Assembly (NCBI GenBank): GCA_947493265.1
Contig: CANLQL010000003.1
Span: 688,485 to 752,484 of the forward strand
DNA from: an uncultured Litoreibacter sp.
Lineage (GTDB): Bacteria > Pseudomonadota > Alphaproteobacteria > Rhodobacterales > Rhodobacteraceae
Length of the DNA stretch: 64,000 bases
Direction of reading: 5' to 3'
Shown here: positions 9,532 to 19,586 of the stretch, one piece after another
How positions within the stretch are numbered: the stretch's first letter is position 1
How the letters are laid out: the number at the start of each line of letters is the position of its first letter
The notes under the pieces: generated by a model
What the model was told of the DNA's origin: nothing
The model's input: the letters and a program-made list of their open reading frames with translations, nothing else
The model's database searches: none
Position numbers and translations under genes: made by a program

Positions 9532-12034
9532 GGGCAGTTTCCTTCGCAAATTCTGCATTTTGGCGACGTGGCGGCGGTGGTCCGGGGAAATCCTGTCCGG
9601 TATCTCGCGCGATGAAGCGCAACCTCAGCGCATTTGTCAGAACGAAAACACTCGACAGCGCCATCGCCCCTGCCGCCAGCATCGGTGACAACAACATCCC
9701 CCAGATCGGGTACAGCACGCCCGCGGCGACCGGAATAAGTGCGGTGTTATAAGCAAAGGCCCAGAACAGGTTCTGGCGGATGTTGCGCATGGTTTTGCGC
9801 GAAATCGTGATGGCACGCTGCACCCCGTCTAGCGACCCGGAAATCAACACGACATCTGCCGTTTCTATTGCCACATCCGTTCCGGTGCCCAGCGCAATAC
9901 CCACATCTGCACTTGCCAGAGCCGGGGCATCATTGATGCCATCGCCGACAAATGCCAGCGTCGCGCTATCACCGCGCAAAGCTTGCAAGGCAGCGACCTT
10001 TCCACCAGGCAACACCTCTGCCGTGACATTTGTGATCCCAAGTTCGTCGGCAATAGCCTGCGCAGTGGCGGCATTGTCACCCGTGATCATTGCCGTACGC
10101 AGACCCAAGGCGTGCAAAGCGGCGATCACCGGTTTCGACGACGGTTTAACCGGGTCAGCAACACCGATAAGGGCCACGGCCTTTCCGTCAATCGCACCAT
10201 ATAGCGGCGTTTTTCCTGCTTGGCCCAATGCCGCCGCACGGGTGGCAAATTCGGCGATATCGATCCCCTCGCGCGCCATCAATCTATCGGCGCCGACGAT
10301 GACTTGCGCACCACCGACGGTTCCCATCGCGCCCATCCCGGTCAGGGTCGAAAACCCATCTACATTTTCGAGCGACAAGTCCCTTTCGATGGCCGCGCGG
10401 GAAATGGCTTGGGCAATCGGATGTTCTGACAAAGCCTCCACGGCTGCAAGCCGCGACAACACCTCTGCCTTATCGCCGATTGTGATAAAGTCAGTCATTT
10501 CGGGCTGGCCTTCGGTCAAAGTGCCGGTTTTGTCGAAGGCGATGATGTCGATGCTCGCCAGTGATTGCAGCGCGTCGCCTTTCCGGAACAAAACCCCCAA
10601 CTCAGCAGCTCGGCCCGTGCCCACCATGACAGATGTGGGTGTGGCCAACCCCATCGCACAAGGACAGGCCACGATCAGAACCGAGACGCCTGACACCAAC
10701 GCGAATGTCAGTGCGGGGTCAGGGCCAAAAATCAGCCAGACAACCACGCTGAGCGCCGCAACAGCCAGTACGGCAGGCACGAACCACATCACGATCCGGT
10801 CGACAAAGGCTTGGATCGGAAGCTTTGTGCCTTGCGCCTCCTCCACCATTCGAACGATACCCGCCAGAACTGTGTCACCACCGACAGCCGTGGCGCGCAA
10901 GAACAGCGCGCCTGTGCCATTGACCGTTCCACCGACAACCGTGCTGCCCGGCAGTTTTTCAACCGGAACGGGTTCGCCCGTGATCATGCTTTCGTCAACA
11001 AACGACCCACCAGAGGTTACTTCCCCATCCACGGCGATCCGTTCGCCCGGGCGGATCTGGATGTGATCCCCGGCACGGATCGTCTCTATCGGGCGCTCAG
11101 CCCAAAGGCCGTCTTGCTCCACCATGGCGATGGCAGGCTGAAGGCCCAGCAGCGCACGAATTGCAGCGCCGGTTTGCCCTTTGGCGCGCGCTTCCAACCA
11201 CCGGCCCAAGAGGATCAGGGTAACGATCACGGCAGCCGCTTCAAAATAGACCCCGCGCGACGCCTCAGGCAGAACGCGCGGCGCGAACAAAGCCACAGTG
11301 GAGTAACCCCAAGCGGCAAAGGTCCCAAGCGCAACGAGGGAGTTCATGTCAGGTGCCCCCCGCAACAATGCAGGCACCCCTTTTTGAAAGAAGCGCCGCC
11401 CAGGACCAGCAAGGATCACCGTTGTCAGCGCAAATTGTAGCAGCCAGCTGTTTTGTTTCCCGATATGTGTGTCGATCCACGCGGCCGCGCCGGGAATGAA
11501 GTGGCTGCACATCTCCAACAGGAAGACCGGCAGCGTCAGAACGGCGGCAAGCAGCGTCAGCCTGCCCAGAACCTTGGCCTCATCCCGCTTTGCATCTTCC
11601 TGCTCAGGGCCGCGCGCGGACACTGGTTTCGCGTCATACCCGGTGTCTGTGATCAATTGCGCCACGCTTTGGGATGATTGCTCCCCGGCCAGCCAAGTGA
11701 CCGTTGCGGTTTCACGAGCCAAGTTGACGGATGCCTGGATCACGCCGGGTGCGGAAAGAAGACCGCGCTCCACCCGGCCAGTGCAAGACGCACAGGACAT
11801 GCCTTTGATCGAGAACTGGCCGCTTTCGGTTCGGGCTGGATAGCCTGCCGCTGCCAGAGCGTTGGTAACCTCTGAAAGGGACGCCCCCTTCAAGCGAACA
11901 GTCGCCGTTTCGGTCGCCAAATTGACGGAGGCGTCTTCAACACCCGCGATATTTGACAATGCCTTTTCGACCCTGCCCGTGCAGGACGCGCAAGACATGC
12001 CGCCTATCGAAAGGGAGATTTGGGATTGCGCCAT
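9518..12034 (-). CDS. copA: Cu(I)-translocating P1B-type ATPase
   Basis: An 838-residue copper exporter of the inner membrane. Two N-terminal heavy-metal domains carry C15-x2-C18 and C81-x2-C84 (both GMSCASCTG). Then follow eight predicted membrane helices with the ion-site CPC at 457-459, the phosphorylation site D501 in DKTGT, and the [10 protein letters not shown] hinge. The actuator TGE is in [10 protein letters not shown] near 351. The start at MAQSQ is fixed by the MerR-type promoter just upstream: a longer GTG-initiated frame would begin between the -35 and -10 elements. It is the first gene of a copA-cueR operon and lies beside ScsC/ScsB-like thiol proteins. Confidence 0.97.
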   Translation of the reverse strand: MAQSQISLSIGGMSCASCTGRVEKALSNIAGVEDASVNLATETATVRLKGASLSEVTNALAAAGYPARTESGQFSIKGMSCASCTGRVERGLLSAPGVIQASVNLARETATVTWLAGEQSSQSVAQLITDTGYDAKPVSARGPEQEDAKRDEAKVLGRLTLLAAVLTLPVFLLEMCSHFIPGAAAWIDTHIGKQNSWLLQFALTTVILAGPGRRFFQKGVPALLRGAPDMNSLVALGTFAAWGYSTVALFAPRVLPEASRGVYFEAAAVIVTLILLGRWLEARAKGQTGAAIRALLGLQPAIAMVEQDGLWAERPIETIRAGDHIQIRPGERIAVDGEVTSGGSFVDESMITGEPVPVEKLPGSTVVGGTVNGTGALFLRATAVGGDTVLAGIVRMVEEAQGTKLPIQAFVDRIVMWFVPAVLAVAALSVVVWLIFGPDPALTFALVSGVSVLIVACPCAMGLATPTSVMVGTGRAAELGVLFRKGDALQSLASIDIIAFDKTGTLTEGQPEMTDFITIGDKAEVLSRLAAVEALSEHPIAQAISRAAIERDLSLENVDGFSTLTGMGAMGTVGGAQVIVGADRLMAREGIDIAEFATRAAALGQAGKTPLYGAIDGKAVALIGVADPVKPSSKPVIAALHALGLRTAMITGDNAATAQAIADELGITNVTAEVLPGGKVAALQALRGDSATLAFVGDGINDAPALASADVGIALGTGTDVAIETADVVLISGSLDGVQRAITISRKTMRNIRQNLFWAFAYNTALIPVAAGVLYPIWGMLLSPMLAAGAMALSSVFVLTNALRLRFIARDTGQDFPGPPPPRRQNAEFAKETAHEYR

Positions 12035-12063
12035 GGGAGATGAAAACCTTCTGCTTTCCACAA

Positions 12064-12094
12064 CAGATAAAGGTTCCACTCACTGGAAGGTCAA
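12064..12094 (-). promoter_or_regulatory. CueR-type copA promoter, 19-bp spacer
   Basis: On the minus strand a -35 TTGACC (12089-12094) and a -10 TATCTG (12064-12069) are separated by exactly 19 bp. This is the overlong spacing typical of promoters activated by MerR-family untwisting. The spacer holds the imperfect dyad ACCTTCC-N7-GGAACCT, close to known CueR/HmrR operators. The predicted transcript starts near 12057-12060, just ahead of the copA ATG at 12034. Confidence 0.85.
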
Positions 12095-12136
12095 GGGGGT
12101 GTTGAAATTCCGTTTGGATTTCTTCCCGTGCGGACG

Positions 12137-12850
12137 TTATTCGCGCGCCTCGGCCACAAGTTCTTTGAGCTGATCAACAGACACAGCGCCCGGGACCAGC
12201 GCATCCCCGATGACAAACGCAGGCGTACCATTGAAGCCAAGCGCTTGCGCCAGTTCCATCGTGGTTTCGATATGGGCGTCAACCTCGGGGGCCTTCATGT
12301 CTTCGGTCAGCTTATCAAGGTCCAATCCGACGTCCTTGGCAATCCGCAGAACAGAGGCTTCGGTCTTGCGCCCTTTCGCTTCCATCAAGGCGAAGTGAAA
12401 CGCTTCATACTGGCCTTGCTTTTGGGACGCCAAAGCAGCGCGGGCCGCGAAAACAGACCCGTCCCCAAGAATCGGCCATTCGCGGTAGACAACGCGGATG
12501 TCGCTATCTGTGGCCATCAGCGCTTTCACGTCTGCGGCTGCGCGCTGGCAATAGGGGCAATTATAGTCGAAAAACTCAACGATAACCGCGCTGCTATCCG
12601 CACTGCCGATCGTGGGCGCGTTCGGGTCCTGCTCCAGAAGCTCACGCTGTTGGGACAAGACCAGATCGCGCGATTCCGCTTCGGCCGCAGCTTCGCGTTC
12701 GCGGATGATCGCCACGGCTTCCATGATGATGTCAGGGTTTTCAAGAATGGCCTCGAGGGCCAGGCGTTTAACCTCTTCCTCATCAAGCGCCTGCGCAACC
12801 GATGCAAATGGCATCAAAACCATCAAGAAAACCAAACTCAGGCGTTTCAT
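12137..12850 (-). CDS. ScsC-like periplasmic DsbA-family disulfide protein
   Basis: A 237-residue exported thioredoxin-fold protein. Residues 1-22 form a signal peptide (LSLVFLMVLMPFASVAQA). Residues 25-75 form a charged helical segment like the oligomerisation stalk of ScsC. The DsbA domain has C98-P-Y-C101 and the cis-proline segment GTPAFVIG. ScsC proteins isomerise or reduce disulfides and protect against copper. The ATG at MKRLSL has AAAGGAT 8 nt upstream. Placement between copA and a ScsB-like membrane reductase (13842-15968) supports a suppressor-of-copper-sensitivity role, though an ordinary DsbA oxidase cannot be excluded. Confidence 0.8.
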   Translation of the reverse strand: MKRLSLVFLMVLMPFASVAQALDEEEVKRLALEAILENPDIIMEAVAIIREREAAAEAESRDLVLSQQRELLEQDPNAPTIGSADSSAVIVEFFDYNCPYCQRAAADVKALMATDSDIRVVYREWPILGDGSVFAARAALASQKQGQYEAFHFALMEAKGRKTEASVLRIAKDVGLDLDKLTEDMKAPEVDAHIETTMELAQALGFNGTPAFVIGDALVPGAVSVDQLKELVAEARE

Positions 12851-12967
12851 CAGCAATATCCTTTGTGCTGCGGCCAACCGCATTCCGTCAATTCGTTAAC
12901 CAGCTGGAGCCTATGCCAGTTCCACCCCACGCTCAACCGGCATGCATGTGATGAACGGGTACAGCCC

Positions 12968-13549
12968 TCAGATCAAGACGACCTGTGTGCCGACTTTCGC
13001 CATGCCAAAAAGCTCTGCGATATGTTCGTTGTAAAGCCCGATACACCCGTTTGAGGATTTGCGCCCGATTTTGCGGGAATCCCCCGTGCCATGCACACGG
13101 TAATACGTCCAGCTTAGATACAGCGCGTGGGTGCCCAGCGGATTGTCAGGGCCCGGAGGCCAATAATCCGGCCAGTCCGGGTTGCGTTCTTTCATGGAAG
13201 GCGTTGGACGCCAGCTTGGCCCATCAACTTTGCGGATCACTTCCGTGCGGCCCAACCTGGTCAGTTCTTCAGATAGCGGGACAGAGCTTGGGTAAACCTT
13301 GTGGATCGTCCCATCTTCGGACCAGTAATTCACATAGCGCGCGACCGTGTCGCATAAGATCACACCGTTTTTGCGGGTCTCGAAATGGTCTTCCCATTTA
13401 TGAGACGAAAAACTGGATGTGTTGCGTTGCACCGCTGGCGTCGCCAATTCTTGCGCGAAACCGCCACCTGTTGCGACCAACGTGGTGAAAGAACTCGCGC
13501 CGGCCAACATTTGGCGACGCGAGAATATCAACTGCTTTTTCTGTGTCAT
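12968..13549 (-). CDS. L,D-transpeptidase (YkuD family), exported
   Basis: A 193-residue protein with a twin-arginine-like N-terminus (SRRQMLAGAS, residues 10-19) and a YkuD catalytic core: H153 in HGTGD and C169 in SSNGCIGL. These enzymes form 3-3 peptidoglycan cross-links or attach proteins to peptidoglycan in the periplasm. The start with GAGGAT 6 nt upstream is preferred over a longer frame. It shares orientation with the ScsC-like gene downstream (117-nt gap). Catalytic cysteine enzymes of this kind can be copper-sensitive, which may explain the neighbourhood; that is inference. Confidence 0.9.
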   Translation of the reverse strand: MTQKKQLIFSRRQMLAGASSFTTLVATGGGFAQELATPAVQRNTSSFSSHKWEDHFETRKNGVILCDTVARYVNYWSEDGTIHKVYPSSVPLSEELTRLGRTEVIRKVDGPSWRPTPSMKERNPDWPDYWPPGPDNPLGTHALYLSWTYYRVHGTGDSRKIGRKSSNGCIGLYNEHIAELFGMAKVGTQVVLI

Positions 13550-13841
13550 TCCGATCCTCAATTTTTTGCCTGTTGAAGGCCCTTCCTGCGCGGGAAGGTC
13601 AAGGGACTGGCCGCTCACAATCGAGTGAAAACAGTGGAAAATGCATTGCGCTATTGGCCGGAAACAGGGCCTTTCATGACCTAATCGTCACGAAGCTTTG
13701 ATGCCTGCGTAGCGTTCTGTGACGCTGGCGCATCTTGACCCACGCGACGAAAGCACTGATGTGTTCTGACAAATCGCTCGGATTTTGGACCTGATGGGAA
13801 CTTTGGAAATCCTGAGCACCTGAAAAACCGAAAGCCCTTTG

Positions 13842-15968
13842 ATGACCCTTTGGCGCAAATTAAGAACAGACACGAGCATGCTGAAATACTTGGTATTTCA
13901 TGCACTGGTCGTGGCGTTTCTTGTGTCGTCACCTTCTAACTTGTTCGCTGCACAATCTGATCCTGCGCAAAGCGACGCCGTTACCGCGCGTCTGATCAGT
14001 GCCGAAGATGGTGTCGCCCCGGATGCTGGAACGATTTCTGCGGGCCTGCATCTGGACCTTGCGGAGGGATGGAAAACGTATTGGCGGTCGCCCGGCGAAG
14101 TTGGCTTGCCACCAGAGGTCACTTGGGATGGATCCCAAAACGTCGCCGGTGTCGAATTTCAATGGCCAGCACCAACGAGGTTCCGGGCCTTCGGGATTGA
14201 GAATTTTGGCTATAGCAAAGAGGTCACGTTTCCGCTTCAGGTAAAGCTGGAAACACCTGGTGCCCCGGCGCAGCTAAATGGTCGCGTTAATCTTTTGGTC
14301 TGCGCCGATATCTGCGTTCCCGAACAGTTTGATCTAAGCCTGACCATTCCGGGTGGTGTGGGGATCGATATGGCGTCTGCGGCGCACATTGCGGATGCCG
14401 CTGCGAAAGTACCGAACGCGACCCTTGCCGGGTTTGCACCCGGGACTGCGTATCTTGATCCGGATCAGACCAATCTGACGGTGACCGCGACAAGCCAAAC
14501 ACCGTTTGAGCAGCCCGATATTTTCGCAGAGCTTGGCCAATACACTGCGTTTGGTGCACCTGACATTCGGTTGGGTGACGGCGGCAAAACACTGTGGGCG
14601 CAAATCCCGATCCTGTCTGCCGATGAAGATATGACAAACCTTACGGTTACGATCACGGACCCATCGGGGGCAGGCACGTTTGAGACACCGATTACAGACA
14701 CTCCGCCCCGCGCGCCGTTTGCGTTGCAACAAGTTATTCCCGGCGTGAGTGAGCTGATCTGGATCGCAGCGGTCGCATTTCTTGGCGGGCTGATCCTCAA
14801 CATCATGCCCTGCGTCTTGCCCGTTCTGTCTATTAAGCTGGCCTCCGCCATGAAGACGGCGGGAAGCGATTTGGGTCGGATCCGAAAAGGCTTTGCAATG
14901 TCTGCATTTGGCGTTCTGGCCTTTATGTGGGCGCTAGGCATTGCGACCCTAATTGCCCGTAGTTTTGGGCTTTCAGTGGGCTGGGGTCTGCAATTTCAAA
15001 ACCCGATATTTCTGGCCGCAATGATTGCCATGTTGGGCCTGTTTGCTGCCAATATGTTTGGACTGTTTGAGATCAATTTGCCGCAACGCTGGACAACGGC
15101 GCTGGCAAAAGGCGAAAGCCGTGGCAACTACGCAGGCGATTTCGCAACCGGGGCCTTTGCGGCCGTCTTGGCAACACCGTGCTCTGCGCCATTTCTGGGC
15201 ACCGCCGTGGCCTTTGCCTTGGCGGGCCGAGCAATTGATATCGCAGTCGTCTTCACTGCGTTGGGTCTTGGCTTGGCGATGCCCTATCTGGTCATTGCGC
15301 TGCGCCCCTCCATGATTAGCGCCCTCCCGAAACCAGGGCGCTGGATGGTTCTGGTCAAAGTTGTTCTGGGGCTGTTGCTGGCTGTAACCGCTTTGTGGCT
15401 GATTTCCGTGCTTGTCGGCGTCGCTGGCGGTTTAAGCGCTTTGGTCGTGACCGCGCTTGTCGTGCTGACCTCCGTCATTTTGTGGCAATCGAAGCGCGTT
15501 CCAGCGGCCGTTCTGGTGCCGTTGTTGCTATTGGCCACGCTGGCCGCACCGATGTTTACGCAAGCAGATAGATCGACCTCTGCCAGTGAGGCGGCGACCC
15601 TCTGGCAACCTTTTGAGCGGGCCAAAATTGCGCAGCTTGTCGCCGCAGGTTCCGTCGTGTTTGTCGATGTCACCGCCGATTGGTGCCTGACCTGCAAGGC
15701 CAACAAGGCGCTCGTCCTGGATCGCAGCGCGGTTTCAGGTGCGCTGGCCAATGCAGACGTCGTCCCGATGCAGGCAGACTGGACCCGACCTGATCCAGCA
15801 ATTTCGCGGTATCTGGAAGGATTTGGGCGGTTTGGCATCCCGTTCAACGTGGTCTATGGACCACAAGCCCCGGAAGGTATCGTACTGCCGGAACTGCTTT
15901 CACAAGACGCTGTTCTGAACGCCCTTCGCGAGGCTGGGGCTTCGCTGATTGCTTCATCCGAGGGCTAA
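13842..15968 (+). CDS. ScsB/DsbD-like membrane thiol-disulfide reductase
   Basis: About 708 residues. A signal peptide (MLKYLVFHALVVAFLV region) leads into a periplasmic N-terminal domain with a paired-cysteine VCADICVP motif, then about eight membrane helices with Cys-containing turns (NIMPCVLPVLS and ATPCSAPFLG), and a C-terminal thioredoxin domain with WCLTCK. This is the three-module plan of DsbD/ScsB, which carries electrons from cytoplasmic thioredoxin to periplasmic partners; the N-terminal domain is of the larger ScsB kind. An alternative ATG at 13878 is possible, as neither ribosome site is strong. The ScsC-like protein at 12137-12850 is the natural partner. Confidence 0.85.
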   Translation: MTLWRKLRTDTSMLKYLVFHALVVAFLVSSPSNLFAAQSDPAQSDAVTARLISAEDGVAPDAGTISAGLHLDLAEGWKTYWRSPGEVGLPPEVTWDGSQNVAGVEFQWPAPTRFRAFGIENFGYSKEVTFPLQVKLETPGAPAQLNGRVNLLVCADICVPEQFDLSLTIPGGVGIDMASAAHIADAAAKVPNATLAGFAPGTAYLDPDQTNLTVTATSQTPFEQPDIFAELGQYTAFGAPDIRLGDGGKTLWAQIPILSADEDMTNLTVTITDPSGAGTFETPITDTPPRAPFALQQVIPGVSELIWIAAVAFLGGLILNIMPCVLPVLSIKLASAMKTAGSDLGRIRKGFAMSAFGVLAFMWALGIATLIARSFGLSVGWGLQFQNPIFLAAMIAMLGLFAANMFGLFEINLPQRWTTALAKGESRGNYAGDFATGAFAAVLATPCSAPFLGTAVAFALAGRAIDIAVVFTALGLGLAMPYLVIALRPSMISALPKPGRWMVLVKVVLGLLLAVTALWLISVLVGVAGGLSALVVTALVVLTSVILWQSKRVPAAVLVPLLLLATLAAPMFTQADRSTSASEAATLWQPFERAKIAQLVAAGSVVFVDVTADWCLTCKANKALVLDRSAVSGALANADVVPMQADWTRPDPAISRYLEGFGRFGIPFNVVYGPQAPEGIVLPELLSQDAVLNALREAGASLIASSEG

Positions 15969-16074
15969 TGCGCCGCGCCCATGTCGGATGATGTGATCCC
16001 GTGCGTATGACAGCGAATACTTCAGCATCCTCTGAAGGATAACTCAGAACTAGATTGCGTCCAATCCGTAAGCG

Positions 16075-16311
16075 TTAAAACGCCTTGAAGGTGAGTGTCG
16101 TCAGAGAACGCTCTATTCCGTCGATATCCAAAAGCTTTTCATTGATATATTTACCGATATCCACATCCGCTGGCGGATAGATTTTCATCAACAAGTCAAA
16201 ATCGCCGCTGGTGGAATACAGCTCAGAATGAAACTCCCGCAGGGAAATAGCGTCGGCAACCGCATAGGTGGTTCCCGGCTTGCAGCGAATTTGCACGAAA
16301 ATACAGCTCAT
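16075..16311 (-). CDS. Stand-alone Lrp/AsnC ligand-binding domain protein
   Basis: A 78-residue protein that corresponds only to the C-terminal RAM/AsnC effector domain of Lrp-family regulators (FVQIRCKPGTTYAVADAI, then YSTSGDFDLLMKIYPP). It has no DNA-binding helix-turn-helix. Such single-domain proteins bind amino acids and may modulate partners. Its ATG (GGAGGGATAAG ahead) comes one base after the stop of the TRAP permease gene, so it is translated from the same mRNA. A role as substrate sensor for the transporter is plausible but unproven. Confidence 0.88.
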   Translation of the reverse strand: MSCIFVQIRCKPGTTYAVADAISLREFHSELYSTSGDFDLLMKIYPPADVDIGKYINEKLLDIDGIERSLTTLTFKAF

Positions 16312-16312
16312 C

Positions 16313-18418
16313 TTATCCCTCCACGGCAGCGGGCTCCTGCGGCCCGGCGCTGCGGATATTAAACGCCAACAAGGCCAGGACAGCAACCGCACCGATGATA
16401 TTGATCATCAGCGCTTCCGGCCAAAGGCAGGCGAACCCTGCGGCGGCTGACAGGGCCCGCATCACTGGACCAAACGGGCGTTCCATGCAGCCCTGCAGCA
16501 TCGCGGATAGTGCATAAACGCCGACAACAGCGAACAGAAAAACCTGGACCATGGCAGGCCAATCGCCCGACAACAGCGGCGTGTAGGCAAAAAGAACCGG
16601 GACAATGTAGAGCCCCTTTGCCAGTTTCCAGCTGGCGACACCTGTAGCCATAGCAGGCGCTTTGGCGATGGCTGCGGCGGTAAAGGCCGCAAGCGCGACG
16701 GGTGGTGTCACGTTGCTGTCTTGGCTCAGCCAGAAAATGATCATATGCGCCGACAAGATTGCGGTTGTCGCGACCTCAGGCGGGACGACCATGTCTCGCA
16801 GCGGACCTGCGATTTCCAGTGGCAAGGTCCGCACGAGGTCCGAGGCCTCTGCCCGGGTCATTTCGCGGGCCAGCAGCTCTGCTTGTTCAGGGACACCGAA
16901 CAGCAAGATCGCCTTGGCCGTTTCCGGCAAGTTGCCTGCGGCCAGTTGGTCAATGACGAACTGGTCCGAGATCATGCCCGCCAAAGCCGGTGCCGACAAT
17001 GTCGCCAGCACGATATAGGCCGCGGTCACAGGAAGACCCATGCCAAGGATCAGGCTAGCCAAAGCAACAAGGATGATAGCGACAAGAATGTTGCCCCCTG
17101 ACCATCCGGCGATCATCAGACTGAAGGTGTTGCCGATGCCCGCAGTGGCGATCACATTGACCACCAGCCCGACGGAACACAGCAAGACCGCCGTCAAAAC
17201 CATGCCTTTGGACCCCATCACCAAGGCCTCAAACACCGCTTTAGGCCCCATCGGATTGCGGGTTAGCCAGCTGGACGCCACGACGGCGCAGATGCCAAAA
17301 ACTGCCGCATAGGTCGGCGTGAAGCCAGAGACAAGCAAGCCGATCAACACGCCGATCGGGATCACGAAACTCGCACCGCCTTCCGCAAAGGCTGACCGCA
17401 TGGTCTGACCCTCGGACGGCATAGGTGGCAAGTTTTCCCGACGCGCTTCGATGCGGACAAAGAACGCCACCGACAGGAAATACAACAACGCCGGCAGCGC
17501 TGCGACAGCGACGATTTTCTCGTACGGGATCTGGGTGAACGCGGCCATGACGAAGGCCCCTGCCCCCATGATCGGTGGCATGAGTTGCCCTCCGGTGGAG
17601 GCCGCAGCCTCTACACCGCCAGCAAATTTTGGTTTGAAGCCTGCGCGTTTCATCAAAGGTATCGTAATCACGCCGGTCGACGCGGTGTTCGCCACCGCAG
17701 AGCCCGAGATCGTGCCTGTCAAACCGCTGGCGATCACCGCCACGATGCCGGGGCCGCCGACCATTCGACCAGCGACAGCACGCGCCAAATTGATCACAAA
17801 CTCCCCCGCCCCAGAGCGGAGAAGGAACGCGCCAAAAATAATAAACAGGAACACATAGGTTGATGAGATGCGCGCAATGGAGCCGAACATCGCGTCATCG
17901 CCAAAGATCGACCGGAAGACGACCGTTTCCACTTTCAGGCCGGGAAACGCGAAGACCCCGCCGATATATTTACCCCAGAATGCAACATAGCTCAGCGCAA
18001 TGATGATCAGGGCCGGGATGATGAAGCCGGTTAAGCGCCGTGTCAGCTCAATCGCGCCCAGGATACAGATGCACGCCGCAGCCCAGTCGAGCGGGGCCAG
18101 TTTGACGCCGCGATCATAAATCGCGTTTTCCGCCAGGCTGAGATAGATCGCTGAAGCGGCGACAAGGACCGCAAAGATCAGGTCAAACACCAATCCCGCG
18201 GTGCTGGCGCGTTTGATTGGATAAAGAACTGCGGCAAGGGCTGCAAACCCTGCGAAATGCAGCGCGTTGCGTTCCAGTTCTGAAAAGATCGGATCAAAGG
18301 CCACGTAGATATGAAGCACCGCAATGGCAAAACAGATCAGCGACAAGGCCTGATTGCCGATACCTGTGAAGCTGCGCATCGCGCCGCCATCATCTTCTTT
18401 TTCAACTGCTGAATTCAT
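16313..18418 (-). CDS. TAXI-type TRAP transporter fused permease (DctQM)
   Basis: A 701-residue inner-membrane protein in which the small (4-helix) and large (12-helix) TRAP permease subunits are fused, the normal architecture for TAXI-family systems. Typical TRAP-M segments are visible, such as GGPGIVAVIASGLTGTISGS, VEAAASTGGQLMPPIMGAGAF and GMGLPVTAAYIV. It imports an unknown organic acid using an ion gradient. It follows the binding-protein gene after a strong stem-loop and is followed at once by the AsnC-domain gene. Confidence 0.93.
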   Translation of the reverse strand: MNSAVEKEDDGGAMRSFTGIGNQALSLICFAIAVLHIYVAFDPIFSELERNALHFAGFAALAAVLYPIKRASTAGLVFDLIFAVLVAASAIYLSLAENAIYDRGVKLAPLDWAAACICILGAIELTRRLTGFIIPALIIIALSYVAFWGKYIGGVFAFPGLKVETVVFRSIFGDDAMFGSIARISSTYVFLFIIFGAFLLRSGAGEFVINLARAVAGRMVGGPGIVAVIASGLTGTISGSAVANTASTGVITIPLMKRAGFKPKFAGGVEAAASTGGQLMPPIMGAGAFVMAAFTQIPYEKIVAVAALPALLYFLSVAFFVRIEARRENLPPMPSEGQTMRSAFAEGGASFVIPIGVLIGLLVSGFTPTYAAVFGICAVVASSWLTRNPMGPKAVFEALVMGSKGMVLTAVLLCSVGLVVNVIATAGIGNTFSLMIAGWSGGNILVAIILVALASLILGMGLPVTAAYIVLATLSAPALAGMISDQFVIDQLAAGNLPETAKAILLFGVPEQAELLAREMTRAEASDLVRTLPLEIAGPLRDMVVPPEVATTAILSAHMIIFWLSQDSNVTPPVALAAFTAAAIAKAPAMATGVASWKLAKGLYIVPVLFAYTPLLSGDWPAMVQVFLFAVVGVYALSAMLQGCMERPFGPVMRALSAAAGFACLWPEALMINIIGAVAVLALLAFNIRSAGPQEPAAVEG

Positions 18419-18438
18419 GGCCTGCCCCCCAAATGCAA

Positions 18439-18467
18439 AACCGGCCCGGAAAATCTCCGGGCCGGTT
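18439..18467 (-). terminator. Intercistronic stem-loop between TAXI binding protein and permease
   Basis: A perfect 12-bp inverted repeat (AACCGGCCCGGA / TCCGGGCCGGTT) with a 5-nt loop sits 9 nt after the stop of the binding-protein gene. On the minus strand it is not followed by a long T-run, so it is more likely an mRNA-stabilising or attenuating hairpin that gives more binding protein than permease. On the plus strand a T-run follows, but no plus-strand gene ends here. Confidence 0.75.
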
Positions 18468-18475
18468 TTTCTTTA

Positions 18476-19483
18476 TTATTTTGCCATCAGGCGTTCAGGG
18501 ACGTCGATGCCGACTTCCTTGTAGAACTTGGCCGCACCGGGGTGCAGCGGCAGTGGCAGACCTGCAATCGCGTTCTCCAGCGCCATTGCTTTTGTTGCCG
18601 GGTGGATGGCCTGCAGGAACGGAAGGTTCTCATAGATCGCCTTCGTGATCATGTAGACATTTTCCTCTGGCAGGTCCGCAGATGTTGCCAAGAAGTTGGG
18701 CTGCGCAATGGTTTGCACATCCTCGGACTGGCCCGGATATGTCCCGGCGGGGATTGTGTACGGGGTCCACAGCTCGCGACCGCCGTCAGCTTTGGCCATC
18801 TGCTCTTCCGTGAAGCTGAGCAGTTTCACGCTGTCGCCTGCTGCTGCCATCAACTGGCTGACCGCACCAACTGGAACACCTGCGGGCGTCCCGATTGCCT
18901 TGACCTGACCATTTTGCAGCGCTTCTGCAGATGGGCCGTAGCCGCCGAACACCAGTTCGTAGTCGGAATCAATGTCGACACCGAAGCCTGACAGGATCGT
19001 GCGGTTTGACCCGATCGTGCCGGAGTTTTGGCGACCGAGTGCCATCGCCTCGCCCTTCAGACCAACCAAGTCTTCCACGGTGCCTGTTGTCGCAACATCA
19101 GCCGAAGCAATGAAGTGCTCCACGTTTTGCCAAAGCATCGTGACAGAGCGCAGGTTTTCCTGCGGACCAACTTCTTCCAGCGGACCGGTACCGGACGCTG
19201 CGTAGAAACCATAGAGGCCCTGCATGATGCCAAATTGCGCCTCTCCTTCGCGGATCAAGCGCACGTTTTCACCAGACCCGGCAGAGCTGATAGCGGCCAT
19301 GCCAATCTTTTGCTTCGGCTCAAGCTTAACCTTAACAAGCGTGGCCAGCGCCACACCCACCGGGTAATAAGTCCCGCCGGTTGAGGCTGTCGCCAGAACG
19401 TAGCTGGCTTCTTCTGCCTGTGCCGGTACTGCGCTGATCGCAGCAAAAGAGGCCACGAATGCGGCCTTTGCGAAATATTTCAT
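18476..19483 (-). CDS. TAXI-family TRAP transporter solute-binding protein
   Basis: A 335-residue periplasmic protein with a signal peptide (MKYFAKAAFVASFAAISAVPAQA) and the family signature early in the mature part (YVLATASTGGTYYPVGVALA). TAXI proteins capture the substrate for the fused permease encoded next. The start is set by GGGAGGAC 6 nt ahead of the ATG. It is preceded by a two-component pair on the same strand, which probably controls it. The ligand cannot be read from sequence; glutamate-like compounds and other organic acids are known for relatives. Confidence 0.92.
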   Translation of the reverse strand: MKYFAKAAFVASFAAISAVPAQAEEASYVLATASTGGTYYPVGVALATLVKVKLEPKQKIGMAAISSAGSGENVRLIREGEAQFGIMQGLYGFYAASGTGPLEEVGPQENLRSVTMLWQNVEHFIASADVATTGTVEDLVGLKGEAMALGRQNSGTIGSNRTILSGFGVDIDSDYELVFGGYGPSAEALQNGQVKAIGTPAGVPVGAVSQLMAAAGDSVKLLSFTEEQMAKADGGRELWTPYTIPAGTYPGQSEDVQTIAQPNFLATSADLPEENVYMITKAIYENLPFLQAIHPATKAMALENAIAGLPLPLHPGAAKFYKEVGIDVPERLMAK

Positions 19484-19586
19484 AATGTCCTCCCAAAGTG
19501 TCAAACCCGTTTCGGGCTATGGGGGGAATCTAGCGGTCCGCGAAGATCGATCAATGAATTTATCCGCAGAGGCTTGGTTAATCGCC

